Shown: one piece after another, positions 8,980 through 18,181 of the stretch
Position numbering within the stretch: the first letter of the stretch is position 1
Layout of the letters: every line of letters begins with the position of its first letter
Source: Desulfobacteraceae bacterium
Lineage (GTDB): Bacteria; Desulfobacterota; Desulfobacteria; Desulfobacterales; JACKCP01
NCBI GenBank assembly: GCA_020633955.1
Contig: JACKCP010000006.1
Coordinates: 1 to 64,000, forward strand
Length of the DNA stretch: 64,000 nucleotides
Reading direction: 5' to 3'
Notes under the pieces: model-generated
Told to the model about the DNA's origin: nothing
The model's input: only the letters and a program-made list of their open reading frames with translations
The model's database searches: none
Made by a program: the position numbers and the translations under genes

Positions 8980-9017
8980 AAAAATTAAAAAGGAGAATGG
9001 ACTTTCGTCCATTCTCC
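8980..9017 (-). terminator. Rho-independent terminator of hppA
   Basis: Perfect 11-bp stem (8992-9002 with 9007-9017) closed by a GAAA tetraloop on the minus strand, followed on that strand by TTTTTAATTTTT. It lies 40 nt after the hppA stop and before queA. Confidence 0.92.
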
Positions 9018-9057
9018 CGACAAACTATTAAGACCTTATTTTACAGAATAAATCTGA

Positions 9058-11067
9058 TTAGATAAGGAATGGTACAAGTAGAAGTGCAACAACGTTGATG
9101 ATCTTGATCATTGGGTTGATTGCAGGACCAGCTGTATCTTTGTATGGGTCACCTACTGTGTCACCAGTAACAGCTGCTTTATGAGCGTCGCTTCCTTTTC
9201 CACCGTAGTTGTTGTCTTCGATGAATTTTTTAGCGTTGTCCCATGCTGCACCACCAGTTGCCATAGAGATAGCAACGAAAAGACCAGTAACGATAGTACC
9301 GATAAGAAGACCGCCAAGAGCAACTTTACCAAGAAGAAGTCCAACAATGATTGGAGCAACAACAGGTAGAAGAGCAGGAACGATCATTTCTTTAAGAGCA
9401 AACTGAGTTACGATGTCAACACATGCTGCGTAATCAGGCTTTGCTTTATATTCCATGATACCTTCGATTTCACGGAACTGACGACGTACTTCTTCAACAA
9501 CAGCACCACCAGCGCGGCCAACAGCATTCATTGCTATAGAACCGAAAAGGTAAGGAAGAAGACCACCGATGAATAGACCGATAAGAACTTTAACGTTAGA
9601 AAGGTCGAAAACTATTTTAGCAGTTCCGCCCTGAATAGCAAATTCTTCAACATAGCATGCAAAAAGTACAAGAGCTGCAAGACCAGCAGAACCAATAGCA
9701 TAACCTTTAGTAACAGCTTTAGTTGTGTTACCAACAGCGTCAAGAGCATCTGTTGTTTCACGAACTGAATCTTCAAGTTCAGACATTTCAGCGATACCGC
9801 CTGCGTTATCTGTAATTGGACCGTAAGCATCGATAGCGATAACCATACCGGTCATTGAAAGCATAGCAACAGCTGCAATAGCAATACCGATAAGACCAGC
9901 AAAGTAGTTTGCAGCAGCAATAGCAGCACAGATTGTAAGAACAGGAGCAGCAGTTGACTGCATTGAAACAGCAAGACCAGCAATGATGTTTGTTCCGTGA
10001 CCTGTTACAGAAGCTTTTGCAATGTCTTTAACAGGCTTGTAGATACCTGTGTAGTATTCTGTGATAACAACGATAACAACTGTAAGAATAAGACCAACAA
10101 GAGTACAGTAGTAGATGTTCATTGCAGAAGCATCAATACCTGTTACGAATTTTTCACATGCAAAGTAGAAAGCAATAGCTGCAAGAATAGCTGCACCGAA
10201 CATTCCCTTGTAAAGAGCGCCCATGATGTAGTCGCTGCCTTTTCCAAGACGAACAAAGAAGCTTGCAATAATTGAAGCAATAATTGAAATTGCGCCAAGG
10301 ATAAGTGGGAAAATTACGATTTCTGCATTTGCAGGGTACTTAAGGTGAAGAAGAAGCATAGCTGCAACAACAGTTACTGCATATGTTTCAAAAAGGTCAG
10401 CTGCCATACCGGCACAGTCACCTACGTTATCACCTACGTTGTCAGCGATAGTAGCAGGGTTTCTTGGGTCGTCTTCAGGAATACCAGCTTCAACTTTACC
10501 AACAAGGTCAGCACCAACGTCAGCACCTTTAGTGAAGATACCGCCGCCAAGACGTGCAAAGATAGAGATAAGAGAACCACCAAAACCAAGAGCTACAAGA
10601 GGTCCAACTTCGCCTGTTACTGTGTAGAAACCAGCAACTGAAGTAAGAGCAAGACCTGCAACGATCATACCGGTAACTGTACCGCCCTTGAAAGAAAGGG
10701 AAAGACCTGCGTTAAGTCCGTTTCTTGAAGCTTCTGCAGTTCTAACGTTAGCAACAACTGAAACTCTCATTCCAATGTAACCAGCTAAGAAAGAAGCAAC
10801 AGCACCAACAACAAATCCAATTGCGTTCAATGTGCCAAGACCAAAGAAAATAACTGCTGTGATGATAACACCAACAATAGCCATAGACTTAAGCTGACGG
10901 TTAAGGTAGGCAATAGCACCTTCCTGAATAGCACCGGCGATTTCCTGCATTTTTGCGTTTCCAGCAGGAGCTCCCTTAACGATACCAGCAAGTATCAATG
11001 AAAAAAGGATACCTGCGACCCCTACCAATGTACAGGTAAGAGGCAAATTAGACATCAAGACTTCCAT
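9058..11067 (-). CDS. hppA: Membrane-bound proton-translocating pyrophosphatase (K+-independent type)
   Basis: 669 residues and about 15-16 membrane segments. Couples hydrolysis or synthesis of pyrophosphate to H+ movement. The PPi/Mg binding segments are visible: KGADVGADLVGKVE, IPEDDPRNPATIADNVGDNV and the C-terminal DNAKKFIE with GDTVGDPYKDTAGPA. GNTTKA carries Lys at the position that distinguishes K+-independent enzymes (Ala in K+-dependent ones), so proton pumping without K+ stimulation is inferred. TAAGGAGG precedes the start. It lies 26 nt after pth, the last gene of the ispE-prs-rplY-pth run, and ends at a strong hairpin. The enzyme would recover energy from PPi made by sulfate activation, acyl-CoA ligases or PRPP-using reactions. 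Confidence 0.96.
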   Translation of the reverse strand: MEVLMSNLPLTCTLVGVAGILFSLILAGIVKGAPAGNAKMQEIAGAIQEGAIAYLNRQLKSMAIVGVIITAVIFFGLGTLNAIGFVVGAVASFLAGYIGMRVSVVANVRTAEASRNGLNAGLSLSFKGGTVTGMIVAGLALTSVAGFYTVTGEVGPLVALGFGGSLISIFARLGGGIFTKGADVGADLVGKVEAGIPEDDPRNPATIADNVGDNVGDCAGMAADLFETYAVTVVAAMLLLHLKYPANAEIVIFPLILGAISIIASIIASFFVRLGKGSDYIMGALYKGMFGAAILAAIAFYFACEKFVTGIDASAMNIYYCTLVGLILTVVIVVITEYYTGIYKPVKDIAKASVTGHGTNIIAGLAVSMQSTAAPVLTICAAIAAANYFAGLIGIAIAAVAMLSMTGMVIAIDAYGPITDNAGGIAEMSELEDSVRETTDALDAVGNTTKAVTKGYAIGSAGLAALVLFACYVEEFAIQGGTAKIVFDLSNVKVLIGLFIGGLLPYLFGSIAMNAVGRAGGAVVEEVRRQFREIEGIMEYKAKPDYAACVDIVTQFALKEMIVPALLPVVAPIIVGLLLGKVALGGLLIGTIVTGLFVAISMATGGAAWDNAKKFIEDNNYGGKGSDAHKAAVTGDTVGDPYKDTAGPAINPMIKIINVVALLLVPFLI

Positions 11068-11093
11068 ACGATCCTCCTTAAAAAAGTTAAAAA

Positions 11094-11666
11094 CTACTTA
11101 TTAAAATTATTCATACATGCCGTATAACCGTTTAAGATAATCTCTTCTGCGGCTTTAGCGGCTTTTTCAATCCCGTTTTCAATTACTTCAATTTCATCTT
11201 TATCAAAATCATGGAGAACATATGAAGTAACCTGCTCTCTTCTTTCAGGACGACCAATTCCGATTTTAATTCTACCGAAATTATCAGTCCCCAAATTTTC
11301 TATAATTGATTTGACTCCATTATGCCCGCCGGCTCCACCCTGTTTCCTAATACGGATTTTACCGGGTGGCAAGTCTAAATCATCATAGACAACAATTATT
11401 CTTGAACTATCAACATTAAAATACTGCGAAATATCTCTTACGGGGAAACCGCTTCGATTCATATAGGAGAAAGGTTTGAGCAGAATAATATCATTATTTT
11501 TTCTCTTACCTTTCCCAAAAATTCCATTAAATTTTTTTTTATCCAAATCAATGCCGGTTAAACTTGAAAGTTTGTCAATGAGCATGAAACCCGCATTATG
11601 TCTGTTTCCTTCATAGGCTGAACCCGGATTCCCAAGACCAGCAACAAGCCAAACTTTTTCTGACAT
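11094..11666 (-). CDS. pth: Peptidyl-tRNA hydrolase
   Basis: 190 residues, the usual length. Releases tRNA from prematurely dissociated peptidyl-tRNAs. Visible are GLGNPGSAYEGNRHNAGF with the catalytic His, FSYMNRSG, VYDDLDLPPGKIRIR with the active-site Asp, and GGAGGHNGVKSI. Part of the conserved prs-rplY-pth cluster. Confidence 0.97.
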   Translation of the reverse strand: MSEKVWLVAGLGNPGSAYEGNRHNAGFMLIDKLSSLTGIDLDKKKFNGIFGKGKRKNNDIILLKPFSYMNRSGFPVRDISQYFNVDSSRIIVVYDDLDLPPGKIRIRKQGGAGGHNGVKSIIENLGTDNFGRIKIGIGRPERREQVTSYVLHDFDKDEIEVIENGIEKAAKAAEEIILNGYTACMNNFNK

Positions 11667-11703
11667 CTATCAAATTACCCGACAATGATTATGTGTGACT
11701 AAA

Positions 11704-12324
11704 CTATTCTTCAACACCCTCTGCTTCTGCTTCAGCAGCTTCTTCTTCTCCTTCTTCATCAGAAGAAGCAGGAGCAACTATTGTCGCAACAGTATAATTC
11801 ACATCTGTGAAAACTTCGATATTTTCACCAATTTCAACATCTTCAATGTGAACTGAATCACCAGGTCCAAGATTTGAAACATCAACCTTGATTGATTCAG
11901 GAATATTGTCAACTGTACAGCGAACATCAATTTCTCTTCTTAGAATCTGAAGCATTCCGCCCTGCTCAATTCCAGGAGATACATCTTCACCTACAACTTC
12001 AACAGGAACTCTGAAATCAAGAACCTGATTTTTTTCTATTGTAAGGAAATCAGCATGGATAAATTTTCCATTTACAAAATCAGCCTGAAGCTCCTTAAGC
12101 ATTACCTGATAGCTTTCTCCTGCAAGGGAAAGCTTAAGAAAAACCTCCATAGTCTGGGTTTTCTTGATTGCTTTGTCAAGTTCGGTTGAGCTGACTGAAA
12201 TTGCTTTTGCTTCAGTGTTTCTACCATAAATAACAGCCGGAATTCTTTTTTCTTTTCTCAGTGCTTTTCCGGCCTGTTTTCCTCTTTCTGTTCTTTCCTG
12301 TGCTTCAAGTTCTATAAATTTCAA
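11704..12324 (-). CDS. rplY: Ribosomal protein bL25, CTC/general-stress form
   Basis: 206 residues: an N-terminal 5S rRNA-binding L25 domain (to about residue 95: ERGKQAGKALRKEKRIPAVIYG, quoted in part) followed by the TL5/CTC beta domain and an acidic Glu/Ala-rich tail. The long form is usual outside the gamma-proteobacteria. It lies between prs and pth, the standard order. Confidence 0.96.
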   Translation of the reverse strand: MKFIELEAQERTERGKQAGKALRKEKRIPAVIYGRNTEAKAISVSSTELDKAIKKTQTMEVFLKLSLAGESYQVMLKELQADFVNGKFIHADFLTIEKNQVLDFRVPVEVVGEDVSPGIEQGGMLQILRREIDVRCTVDNIPESIKVDVSNLGPGDSVHIEDVEIGENIEVFTDVNYTVATIVAPASSDEEGEEEAAEAEAEGVEE

Positions 12325-12346
12325 TTTAAACTCCTTGATTTTTTAA

Positions 12347-13288
12347 TCAGTCAAATAGAGAAGTAACAGAATCTCCTGTATGACTTCTCAAAATTGCTTC
12401 ACCTATTATTCCAGACATTGATATTACTCTTACCTTGTCTGAGTTTTCAGCCTTTTCTGACAAGGGAATAGTATCTGTAACAACAAGTTTTACAATTGGT
12501 GAATTTTCTATTCTTTCCATGGCCGGTCCTGACAAAACAGGATGACTGCAAAATGCATAAACTTCCTTTGCACCCTGATCAATAATAGCCTTAGCTGCCT
12601 CGGTCAAAGTTCCGGCTGTATCTACCATATCATCAAGCACTACTGCTTTTTTACCTTTTACTTCACCCACAACTGTCATTGAGCCGATCTGATTTGGCGC
12701 ACTTCTGTGTTTATCAACAATTGCCCATTCAGCACCAAGTCTTTTTGCAAAGGCTCTTGCCCTTTCAACTCCGCCTGCATCAGGTGAAACAACCACAAGC
12801 TCATCCATATTAAATATCGATGCAGCATGATCCCTTAAAACCGGAGCTGCGTAAAGGTTATCAACCGGAATATCAAAAAAACCCTGCACCTGTCCCGCAT
12901 GAAGATCAACAGTTATAACTCTTTGAGCTCCCGCCTTCATTATCATGTCTGCAACAAGCTTTGCACTGATTGGAACCCTTGGAGCAACCTTTTTATCCTG
13001 CCTTGCGTATCCAAAATATGGAATTACTGCTGTAACTTTTCTTGCAGCCGATCTTTTAACTGCATCGATCATAAGAAGAAGTTCCATGAGATTGTCATTA
13101 ACCGGTGAACAAGTTGACTGAATTATATAGACATCACGTCCTCTTACATTTTCGCGGATTTCTATTTGGACTTCACCGTCACTAAATGTTGTTACTTTTG
13201 CGTTTCCCAGGGACTTTCCAAGATATTCTGAAATTCTTTTTGCAAGAGAAGGATTGGAATTACCTGAAAAAATAGTTAAATCATCCAT
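12347..13288 (-). CDS. prs: Ribose-phosphate pyrophosphokinase
   Basis: 313 residues. Makes PRPP from ribose 5-phosphate and ATP for nucleotide, His and Trp synthesis. The family signatures are ITVDLHAGQVQGFFDIPVDN, VVSPDAGGVERARAFAKRL and the PRPP-binding loop VVLDDMVDTAGT. Downstream of tRNA-Gln and ispE and upstream of rplY, as in many delta-proteobacterial genomes. Confidence 0.97.
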   Translation of the reverse strand: MDDLTIFSGNSNPSLAKRISEYLGKSLGNAKVTTFSDGEVQIEIRENVRGRDVYIIQSTCSPVNDNLMELLLMIDAVKRSAARKVTAVIPYFGYARQDKKVAPRVPISAKLVADMIMKAGAQRVITVDLHAGQVQGFFDIPVDNLYAAPVLRDHAASIFNMDELVVVSPDAGGVERARAFAKRLGAEWAIVDKHRSAPNQIGSMTVVGEVKGKKAVVLDDMVDTAGTLTEAAKAIIDQGAKEVYAFCSHPVLSGPAMERIENSPIVKLVVTDTIPLSEKAENSDKVRVISMSGIIGEAILRSHTGDSVTSLFD

Positions 13289-13322
13289 TATTCCTCACGG
13301 ATTGCTTCTAAATATTATAATT

Positions 13323-13397
13323 TGGCTGGGGTGGAAGGATTCGAACCTTCGCATGCAGGGATCAAAACCCTGTGCCTTTCCGCTTGGCGACACCCCA
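13323..13397 (-). tRNA. tRNA-Gln (anticodon TTG)
   Basis: A 75-nt cloverleaf on the minus strand. The acceptor stem TGGGGTG pairs with CACCCCA and is followed by an encoded GCCA end. The anticodon stem CAGGG/CCCTG encloses loop TTTTGAT with anticodon TTG. The T arm contains GGTTCGAATCC. It sits between ispE and prs in the same orientation, leaving only 7 nt to the ispE stop, so it may be processed from the operon transcript. Confidence 0.96.
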
Positions 13398-13404
13398 TCA
13401 ATAA

Positions 13405-14277
13405 TTAAACAAAATCTGCTGAATAAATTTTCCAGCTATCCGGACAAAGATCTAAAAGATGCATATAGCCTTTGTTGCGGGCTGACTTATCTGAATACAA
13501 ACCATAGCATGTTGGGCCGCTTCCAGATACCATGGCAATTTCAGCACCGGACAGTTTTAATTTATTCTTGATTTCTGTTATTTCAGGAAGCATTTTTTCA
13601 GCAACAGCCTCAAGATCATTAATCAGATTTTCTTTTGCTTCCAAACAGTCCTTAAACAAAAGTCTTTTATTTTTTTTTACCCTGTTTGTCAATCCCCAAT
13701 TAAGATTTTTGTATACTTCAGCAGTTTTAAGTCCTTTTGAGGGATTAACAAGAACAATATATTTTTTGTCTATTGAAAGATGTTCTGAAATAATATCCCC
13801 AACCCCTGTGCATAAAGCGGGCTTTGACTTGATAAAAAAAGGAACATCAGCACCTATTTCAGCAGCTTTCTGTTCAAGAAACTCAATGGAAAACAAATTT
13901 GAAAACAAAGAATTCAAACCCGTGAGAACACAGGCACCATCACTGCTGCCTCCACCAAGGCCTGCTTCCACAGGAATATTTTTTTTAATTTTTATCTTTA
14001 TACCTGTGTTTGATTTTGACTCTCTCAAAAAAATACTTGCCGCCTTAAAAACAGTATTAGATTCATCACATGGACACTCAAAATCACCAGAACTTTCAAT
14101 TTTGATCCCGGAAAAATCCTCAGAAAGCTCAATATCTATCTCATCGGCAAGAGATACAGGTACCATTACCGTTTCAAGGATATGGTACCCGTCATGCCTC
14201 CTGCCTTTTATATCAAGATAAAGATTGATTTTTGCATAGGCCTTTTTTTTTATCTTATTTCTGGAGTTTGATAACAC
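13405..14277 (-). CDS. ispE: 4-diphosphocytidyl-2-C-methyl-D-erythritol kinase
   Basis: 290 residues, GHMP kinase. Phosphorylates CDP-ME in the MEP pathway of isoprenoid synthesis. Visible are KKAYAKINLYLDIKGRRHDG, with the catalytic lysine, and the ATP loop VEAGLGGGSSDGA; GSGPTCYGL forms the C-terminal GHMP motif. The start overlaps the end of the upstream degP-like gene by 23 nt, pointing to translational coupling. Confidence 0.96.
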   Translation of the reverse strand: MLSNSRNKIKKKAYAKINLYLDIKGRRHDGYHILETVMVPVSLADEIDIELSEDFSGIKIESSGDFECPCDESNTVFKAASIFLRESKSNTGIKIKIKKNIPVEAGLGGGSSDGACVLTGLNSLFSNLFSIEFLEQKAAEIGADVPFFIKSKPALCTGVGDIISEHLSIDKKYIVLVNPSKGLKTAEVYKNLNWGLTNRVKKNKRLLFKDCLEAKENLINDLEAVAEKMLPEITEIKNKLKLSGAEIAMVSGSGPTCYGLYSDKSARNKGYMHLLDLCPDSWKIYSADFV

Positions 14278-15643
14278 TGAACCCCCGGTTATACTGTTTT
14301 ATAAAGAAAGAAACTTCCTCACCTTCTTTTACTGAGTTTATAAGCTTCAGATAATCGTCGGGAGAATTAACAGGTTTATGGTTAATCTGAAGAATAACAT
14401 CCCATACTTTCATACCAGCTTTGTAGGCCTTGCCCTCAGAGTCAAGATTTGCAACAACAACACCCTGACCGTATTTGACATTAAGACGCTGGGATGTAGC
14501 TCTGTCAAGCTCAGCGATCTGGATTCCAAAGGGTATCTTTGAGTTTTCTCCCTGAACTGCAGCTGCAAGATCATCACCTCTCTTGCCTATCTTCACCTCA
14601 AAGACTTTTTTCTTTCCATCTCTTATAACTTCAACATCAACCTTTGCACCGACTTTAAGTCCTGCCACTTCCCTGGTTAAATCCCTTGAGTTTTTAACTT
14701 TTTCCTTTCCAACTGAAGTAATTATATCCCCGGCCCTGATACCGGCGTCAGATGCAGGATTGTCTTCAAAAACTTCTGAAACAAATACGCCTTCAGGTTT
14801 TTTAAGTCCGTAGTATTCGGCTATGCCCTCATCAACGTCCTGAATCTGAACTCCAAGCCAGCCCCTTACAACTTCGCCGTTGTTTTTAAGCTGTTCAATT
14901 ATAACTGATGCCATATTTGAAGGAATTGCAAAACCAATACCCTGAGCCTTTGCAAGAATAGCAGTATTTATACCAACAACCTCTCCCTTAAGGTCAAGGA
15001 GGGGACCGCCGCTGTTACCGGGATTAATTGAAGCGTCTGTCTGAATAAAATCATCATATGGCCCCGCATCAATAACCCTTCCCTTTGCACTTACAATACC
15101 TGCTGTAACAGTTTGTTCAAGACCAAAAGGACTCCCTATTGCAACAACCCATTCTCCGACTTTAAGGTCATCAGAATCGCCGAATTTAAGAAAAGGAAGC
15201 TTTTCTTCGGGTTCAATTTTAATCAGAGCAAGATCTGTATTTGGATCTGTACCAATTTTTTTTGCATCATACTCATTGCCGTTTTTAAGCTTGACCTTGA
15301 TTTCATCGGCATCTGCAACAACATGATTGTTTGTAACAATATACCCGTCTGAATCTATCAGAAAACCTGAACCGAGACTTTTCTGCTCATACTCTCTCTG
15401 AGGAAGTCCTTCATAAAATTTCCTGAAAAATTCATCAAAAAGATCATTACCTGGAGAATAAAAATTTCTTCCGGAAACGGTTTTTTTGACTGTACGTATA
15501 TTTACAACAGAATCTTCGGCATATTTTGCAAGTTCACTGAAGTTCTCAGGAATAAACCTTGGAGCACTATAAACTTCTGCTCCATGAAAACCTGCAAAAA
15601 CAATAAAACAAATTAATACAACTTTTAATTTAAAACTCTCCAT
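14255..15643 (-). CDS. degP: Periplasmic HtrA/DegP-type serine protease
   Basis: 462 residues. Signal peptide of about 27 residues (ends near VYSA), trypsin-like protease domain with triad H107 (TNNHVV), D137 (NTDLALIKI) and S211 (NPGNSGGPLL), and two PDZ domains (from about 260 and 370). Degrades or refolds damaged envelope proteins. Preceded by a DUF1844 gene 28 nt upstream and overlapping ispE downstream. Could equally be named DegQ/MucD-like; the sequence does not separate these. Confidence 0.94.
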   Translation of the reverse strand: MESFKLKVVLICFIVFAGFHGAEVYSAPRFIPENFSELAKYAEDSVVNIRTVKKTVSGRNFYSPGNDLFDEFFRKFYEGLPQREYEQKSLGSGFLIDSDGYIVTNNHVVADADEIKVKLKNGNEYDAKKIGTDPNTDLALIKIEPEEKLPFLKFGDSDDLKVGEWVVAIGSPFGLEQTVTAGIVSAKGRVIDAGPYDDFIQTDASINPGNSGGPLLDLKGEVVGINTAILAKAQGIGFAIPSNMASVIIEQLKNNGEVVRGWLGVQIQDVDEGIAEYYGLKKPEGVFVSEVFEDNPASDAGIRAGDIITSVGKEKVKNSRDLTREVAGLKVGAKVDVEVIRDGKKKVFEVKIGKRGDDLAAAVQGENSKIPFGIQIAELDRATSQRLNVKYGQGVVVANLDSEGKAYKAGMKVWDVILQINHKPVNSPDDYLKLINSVKEGEEVSFFIKQYNRGFSVIKLQK

Positions 15644-15671
15644 AAAAAACCTCCATTGATTAAATGTAAAA

Positions 15672-15935
15672 TCATGATTCTTTTACATACATAAGCCTTA
15701 AATCATGCAAAATATTCTCAATAAGGTTTTTCTCCTCATCATTAAGATTACCCTTGGTTTTTTCTTTAAGCATCGCTATTATATCTATTGTCTGCTTTGC
15801 CATAGAAATATTCTTCATTTTCTGCCCTGTTGCTGGATCTGCAATCATACCGAGATTATAAAGAGCCGATGCATTAAGAGACATTATAAAAGTATTAAAA
15901 TCCACGCCTGGCATTGAACCTGTCTTCTCAGACAT
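15672..15935 (-). CDS. DUF1844 family protein
   Basis: 87 residues, soluble and mostly helical, with the family's pattern: FNTFIMSLNASALYNLG near the N-terminus, then AKQTIDIIAMLKEKTKGNL and a C-terminal DLRLMYV. Function unknown. In delta-proteobacteria it is often found near translation or envelope genes, as here, where it heads the minus-strand run into degP and ispE. Confidence 0.85.
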   Translation of the reverse strand: MSEKTGSMPGVDFNTFIMSLNASALYNLGMIADPATGQKMKNISMAKQTIDIIAMLKEKTKGNLNDEEKNLIENILHDLRLMYVKES

Positions 15936-16335
15936 AATCTGATCCTTTCAACTTAAGTTAGATCCTGAGCGAAAACTGCTTTTTCTGTCCGTTTATGCCT
16001 CAGATTAAAAAAACAATCTCAAAATACTTTCAATATCCTGAAGTTTAAATTTTTAATGGAACCGGGCATAAAGCTTTAGTTTCCGGCCAATCACTGCTGG
16101 TTATTAGTTTTTTGTGAACAAAACCTGTGTTTTTTTCATTTTGGCTTCAGATTCAAAATTTAATCTTCAAAAATGATATTTGATTTTTTTAAAGGTTAAA
16201 CTTTTAATCTTCCCTGTATTGAAAAAAAACAGTTTACAAAAATTAAAGCAGGAAGGCTATATTTTCAAGCCTTAAATTGTTTAAAAATTTACGCCATAAT
16301 ACCACAGTTCAAATTTATAAAAAGAAATTTTTATC
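15936..16335. other. 400-bp intergenic region, no gene recognised
   Basis: A+T-rich spacer upstream of the DUF1844-degP operon. No ORF with coding character and no tRNA-like structure. It probably carries the promoter of the minus-strand operon, but no convincing -35/-10 pair could be assigned. A short 6-bp stem-loop (AAGGCT/AGCCTT near 16253-16275) is too weak to call. Confidence 0.5.
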
Positions 16336-16502
16336 GTAACTGCTCAGTTCAATTTACAACGGCTGCTGCATTCTTTCTAAGCCTCATTTTCCATGGGCTC
16401 CGAGACAGGAGATAAAAAAGCTGTCTCCTGAAACCGGCTCAGAAAATATACAGCCTCCGCCGCTAAAACGGCTTTTTCTCAGTTTTTAAGCTGAGTAGTT
16501 AT
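16336..16502 (+). repeat. MITE-like inverted-repeat element, copy 2
   Basis: 167 bp, running from GTAACTGCTCAGTTC through AACGGCTGCTGCATTC, CAGGAGATAAAAAAGCTGTC and CCGGCTCAGAAAA to AAGCTGAGTAGTTAT. The last base of the right terminus has drifted and the flanking 8-mers match only 5/8, so it looks like an older insertion. It lies just past the hdrB terminator. Confidence 0.88.
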
Positions 16503-16534
16503 AATTAATCTTAAAATTTTCGAAGGGAATTTTA

Positions 16535-16567
16535 ATCCGGTCAGAAGATTATTTTTTCTGACCGGAT
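16535..16567. terminator. Hairpin terminator downstream of hdrB
   Basis: 12-bp perfect stem (ATCCGGTCAGAA with TTCTGACCGGAT) 6 nt after the hdrB stop. The U-run is best on the plus strand (ATTTTTTAT), while on the minus strand the hairpin is followed only by TTAAAATT. It probably ends the hdrC-hdrB transcript, but the orientation is not certain. Confidence 0.7.
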
Positions 16568-16572
16568 ATTTT

Positions 16573-17475
16573 TTATAAAAGCTTATTTTCTTCAAGAAGA
16601 GGAATAGGATCAACAAGATGTTTTTTAAGCCAGCTGCCTGCATTTTTAAGTTTACATGCAAGCCCGATAAGTTCAGAAATATAAAAAACAGGAAGCCTTG
16701 TATCCTTTGAGCCTCTGAGTTCGAGATTAACCTGGCAAAGGGGACAAAAGGATATAATACAGTTTGCTCCGCTTCGCTTGGCCTGATCCCTTATCTTATC
16801 AACCTGGGTATCTGCAAGCTCTGGTTTTGTAACCGCAAGATGGGCCCCGCAGCACTGTTTTGCATATCCCCATCTTTTTGTCTCAACTCCAAGAGAGTCA
16901 ACAAAACTCCTCAGTTCAGCCTCATATGGAAGGACATCAAAACCAGTAATCCATTCCGGTCTTGTAAGAAGACAGCCAAAGTAAAGCACAGGTTTTAAAC
17001 CCTTCAGAGGATTTACAACAGCGTCTTTAAAAAGCTCGCGCCTTGAATCTGTAAGAACTTCAAGAAAGAATTTCAGACGGACAGTACCGTCATATCTTTT
17101 TCCTATGGCCTCTTCAAGAATGTCATTTTTAACCGGGGCATGACGCAATGTATTTTCAGCTGTACGAAGCCTAACAAAACAGCTTGGACAGGTTACATAA
17201 AGGTCATCAATACCCTGTCGTTCAGCAAGAATAAGATTTCTCCCTGCAAGAAGCAGTGCATAATCCTGATTTACACTGTGGGCGGGTGAAGACCCGCAGC
17301 AGTTCCAGTCCTTAAGTTCCTCAACCCATGAGCCGACCAGTTTTGCCATTGCGAACAAAGACTCCCCAAGTTCCCTTGCACTGGACATAAGGGAACAGCC
17401 AGGATAATAGTACAGCCTTGAGTGTTCTTTATTAAATATCTGATTTTCAGGCAATTTATCTTTTTCTACCATCAA
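16573..17475 (-). CDS. hdrB: Heterodisulfide reductase subunit B-like protein (CCG domains)
   Basis: 300 residues. Two cysteine-rich CCG modules: YYPGCSL then NWNCCGS-type and CPSC, and YFGCLL then KQCCGAH and CPLC. In HdrB these bind the two non-cubane [4Fe-4S] clusters that reduce disulfides. It overlaps hdrC by 20 nt, so the two are coupled. There is no HdrA gene, hydrogenase or Qmo subunit beside it. Its partner and substrate are therefore unknown; in sulfate reducers such pairs are thought to handle thiol/disulfide electron flow. Confidence 0.88.
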   Translation of the reverse strand: MMVEKDKLPENQIFNKEHSRLYYYPGCSLMSSARELGESLFAMAKLVGSWVEELKDWNCCGSSPAHSVNQDYALLLAGRNLILAERQGIDDLYVTCPSCFVRLRTAENTLRHAPVKNDILEEAIGKRYDGTVRLKFFLEVLTDSRRELFKDAVVNPLKGLKPVLYFGCLLTRPEWITGFDVLPYEAELRSFVDSLGVETKRWGYAKQCCGAHLAVTKPELADTQVDKIRDQAKRSGANCIISFCPLCQVNLELRGSKDTRLPVFYISELIGLACKLKNAGSWLKKHLVDPIPLLEENKLL

Positions 17476-18004
17476 AATAATCTCCCATTGAGCGGATTTC
17501 CTTTAACTTCCTGACCTTTGTGGGCAGAAGTTCGAGCCTGCCGTGCTTTATCATTTTAAGTCCTGCACCAACGTCATTGAAATAGGAACCTGTGGCAAGC
17601 TTGTATCTCATCATAAATTCAAGCTCGTAAACCCTGCCCCTTTTATCAACCTGCTTGAGAAACTCTCTATGAAAAGCCCAGATATCTGGTTCGCCGGGTT
17701 CAACCCCTTCTTCAAGAGCAATTTCCCTCAAGGCGTCCATCATATGTGGAATATGGATTCTGTTGGGACATTGAGCAACACAGGCATAACATCCAACACA
17801 AACCCAGATTGTTTTTGACTTGAGAACTTCTTCTTTCATGCCAAACTGAATCATGCGTATGATCTGATTGGGGTAGTAATCCATTATTTCAACCGCCGGA
17901 CACCCCGATGAACATGCCATGCAATGAAAGCATCCTCCAAGCAGATGACCGCATTTGTCCTCAACCTGGTTAAGGAAGCCGTTATCATTTTTTTTCATTT
18001 TCAA
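17456..18004 (-). CDS. hdrC: Heterodisulfide reductase subunit C-like ferredoxin protein
   Basis: 182 residues with two [4Fe-4S] motifs, CFHCMACSSGCP (near residues 22-33) and CVGCYACVAQCP (near 69-80), then a helical C-terminal region. Passes electrons to HdrB, encoded next. A stretch of about 175 bp separates it from the sensor kinase gene upstream; no clear promoter was seen there. Confidence 0.88.
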   Translation of the reverse strand: MKMKKNDNGFLNQVEDKCGHLLGGCFHCMACSSGCPAVEIMDYYPNQIIRMIQFGMKEEVLKSKTIWVCVGCYACVAQCPNRIHIPHMMDALREIALEEGVEPGEPDIWAFHREFLKQVDKRGRVYELEFMMRYKLATGSYFNDVGAGLKMIKHGRLELLPTKVRKLKEIRSMGDYFDGRKR

Positions 18005-18181
18005 CCTTTACGTGTACTAACAAAGTTTGGGAAATACAAAAAAACTTCAGCTCACATCTTTTTTTTCAAAAAAAAGAAAAAATAATATATACACAGGTTC
18101 TTCATATGTCAAATAATTAAACAAATGAACATTTTATCCTTATTTGAAAAGAAAAATATTCAAATAAGAAACTGCAAAACT

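Noticed and set aside
9153..10641. Several ORFs of 60-98 codons on both strands within hppA, some Thr/Ser/Lys-rich
   Set aside because: Out-of-frame readings of the repetitive, Ala/Gly-rich hppA sequence; composition is that of shadow frames.
13532..14221. 229-codon plus-strand ORF opposite ispE
   Set aside because: Antisense to a full-length conserved gene; Ser-rich composition typical of the reverse of an A+T-rich gene.
18058..18080. CTTTTTTTT/AAAAAAAAG inverted repeat between hdrC and the sensor kinase
   Set aside because: Pure A/T stem with a single-base loop, expected by chance in A+T-rich spacers.
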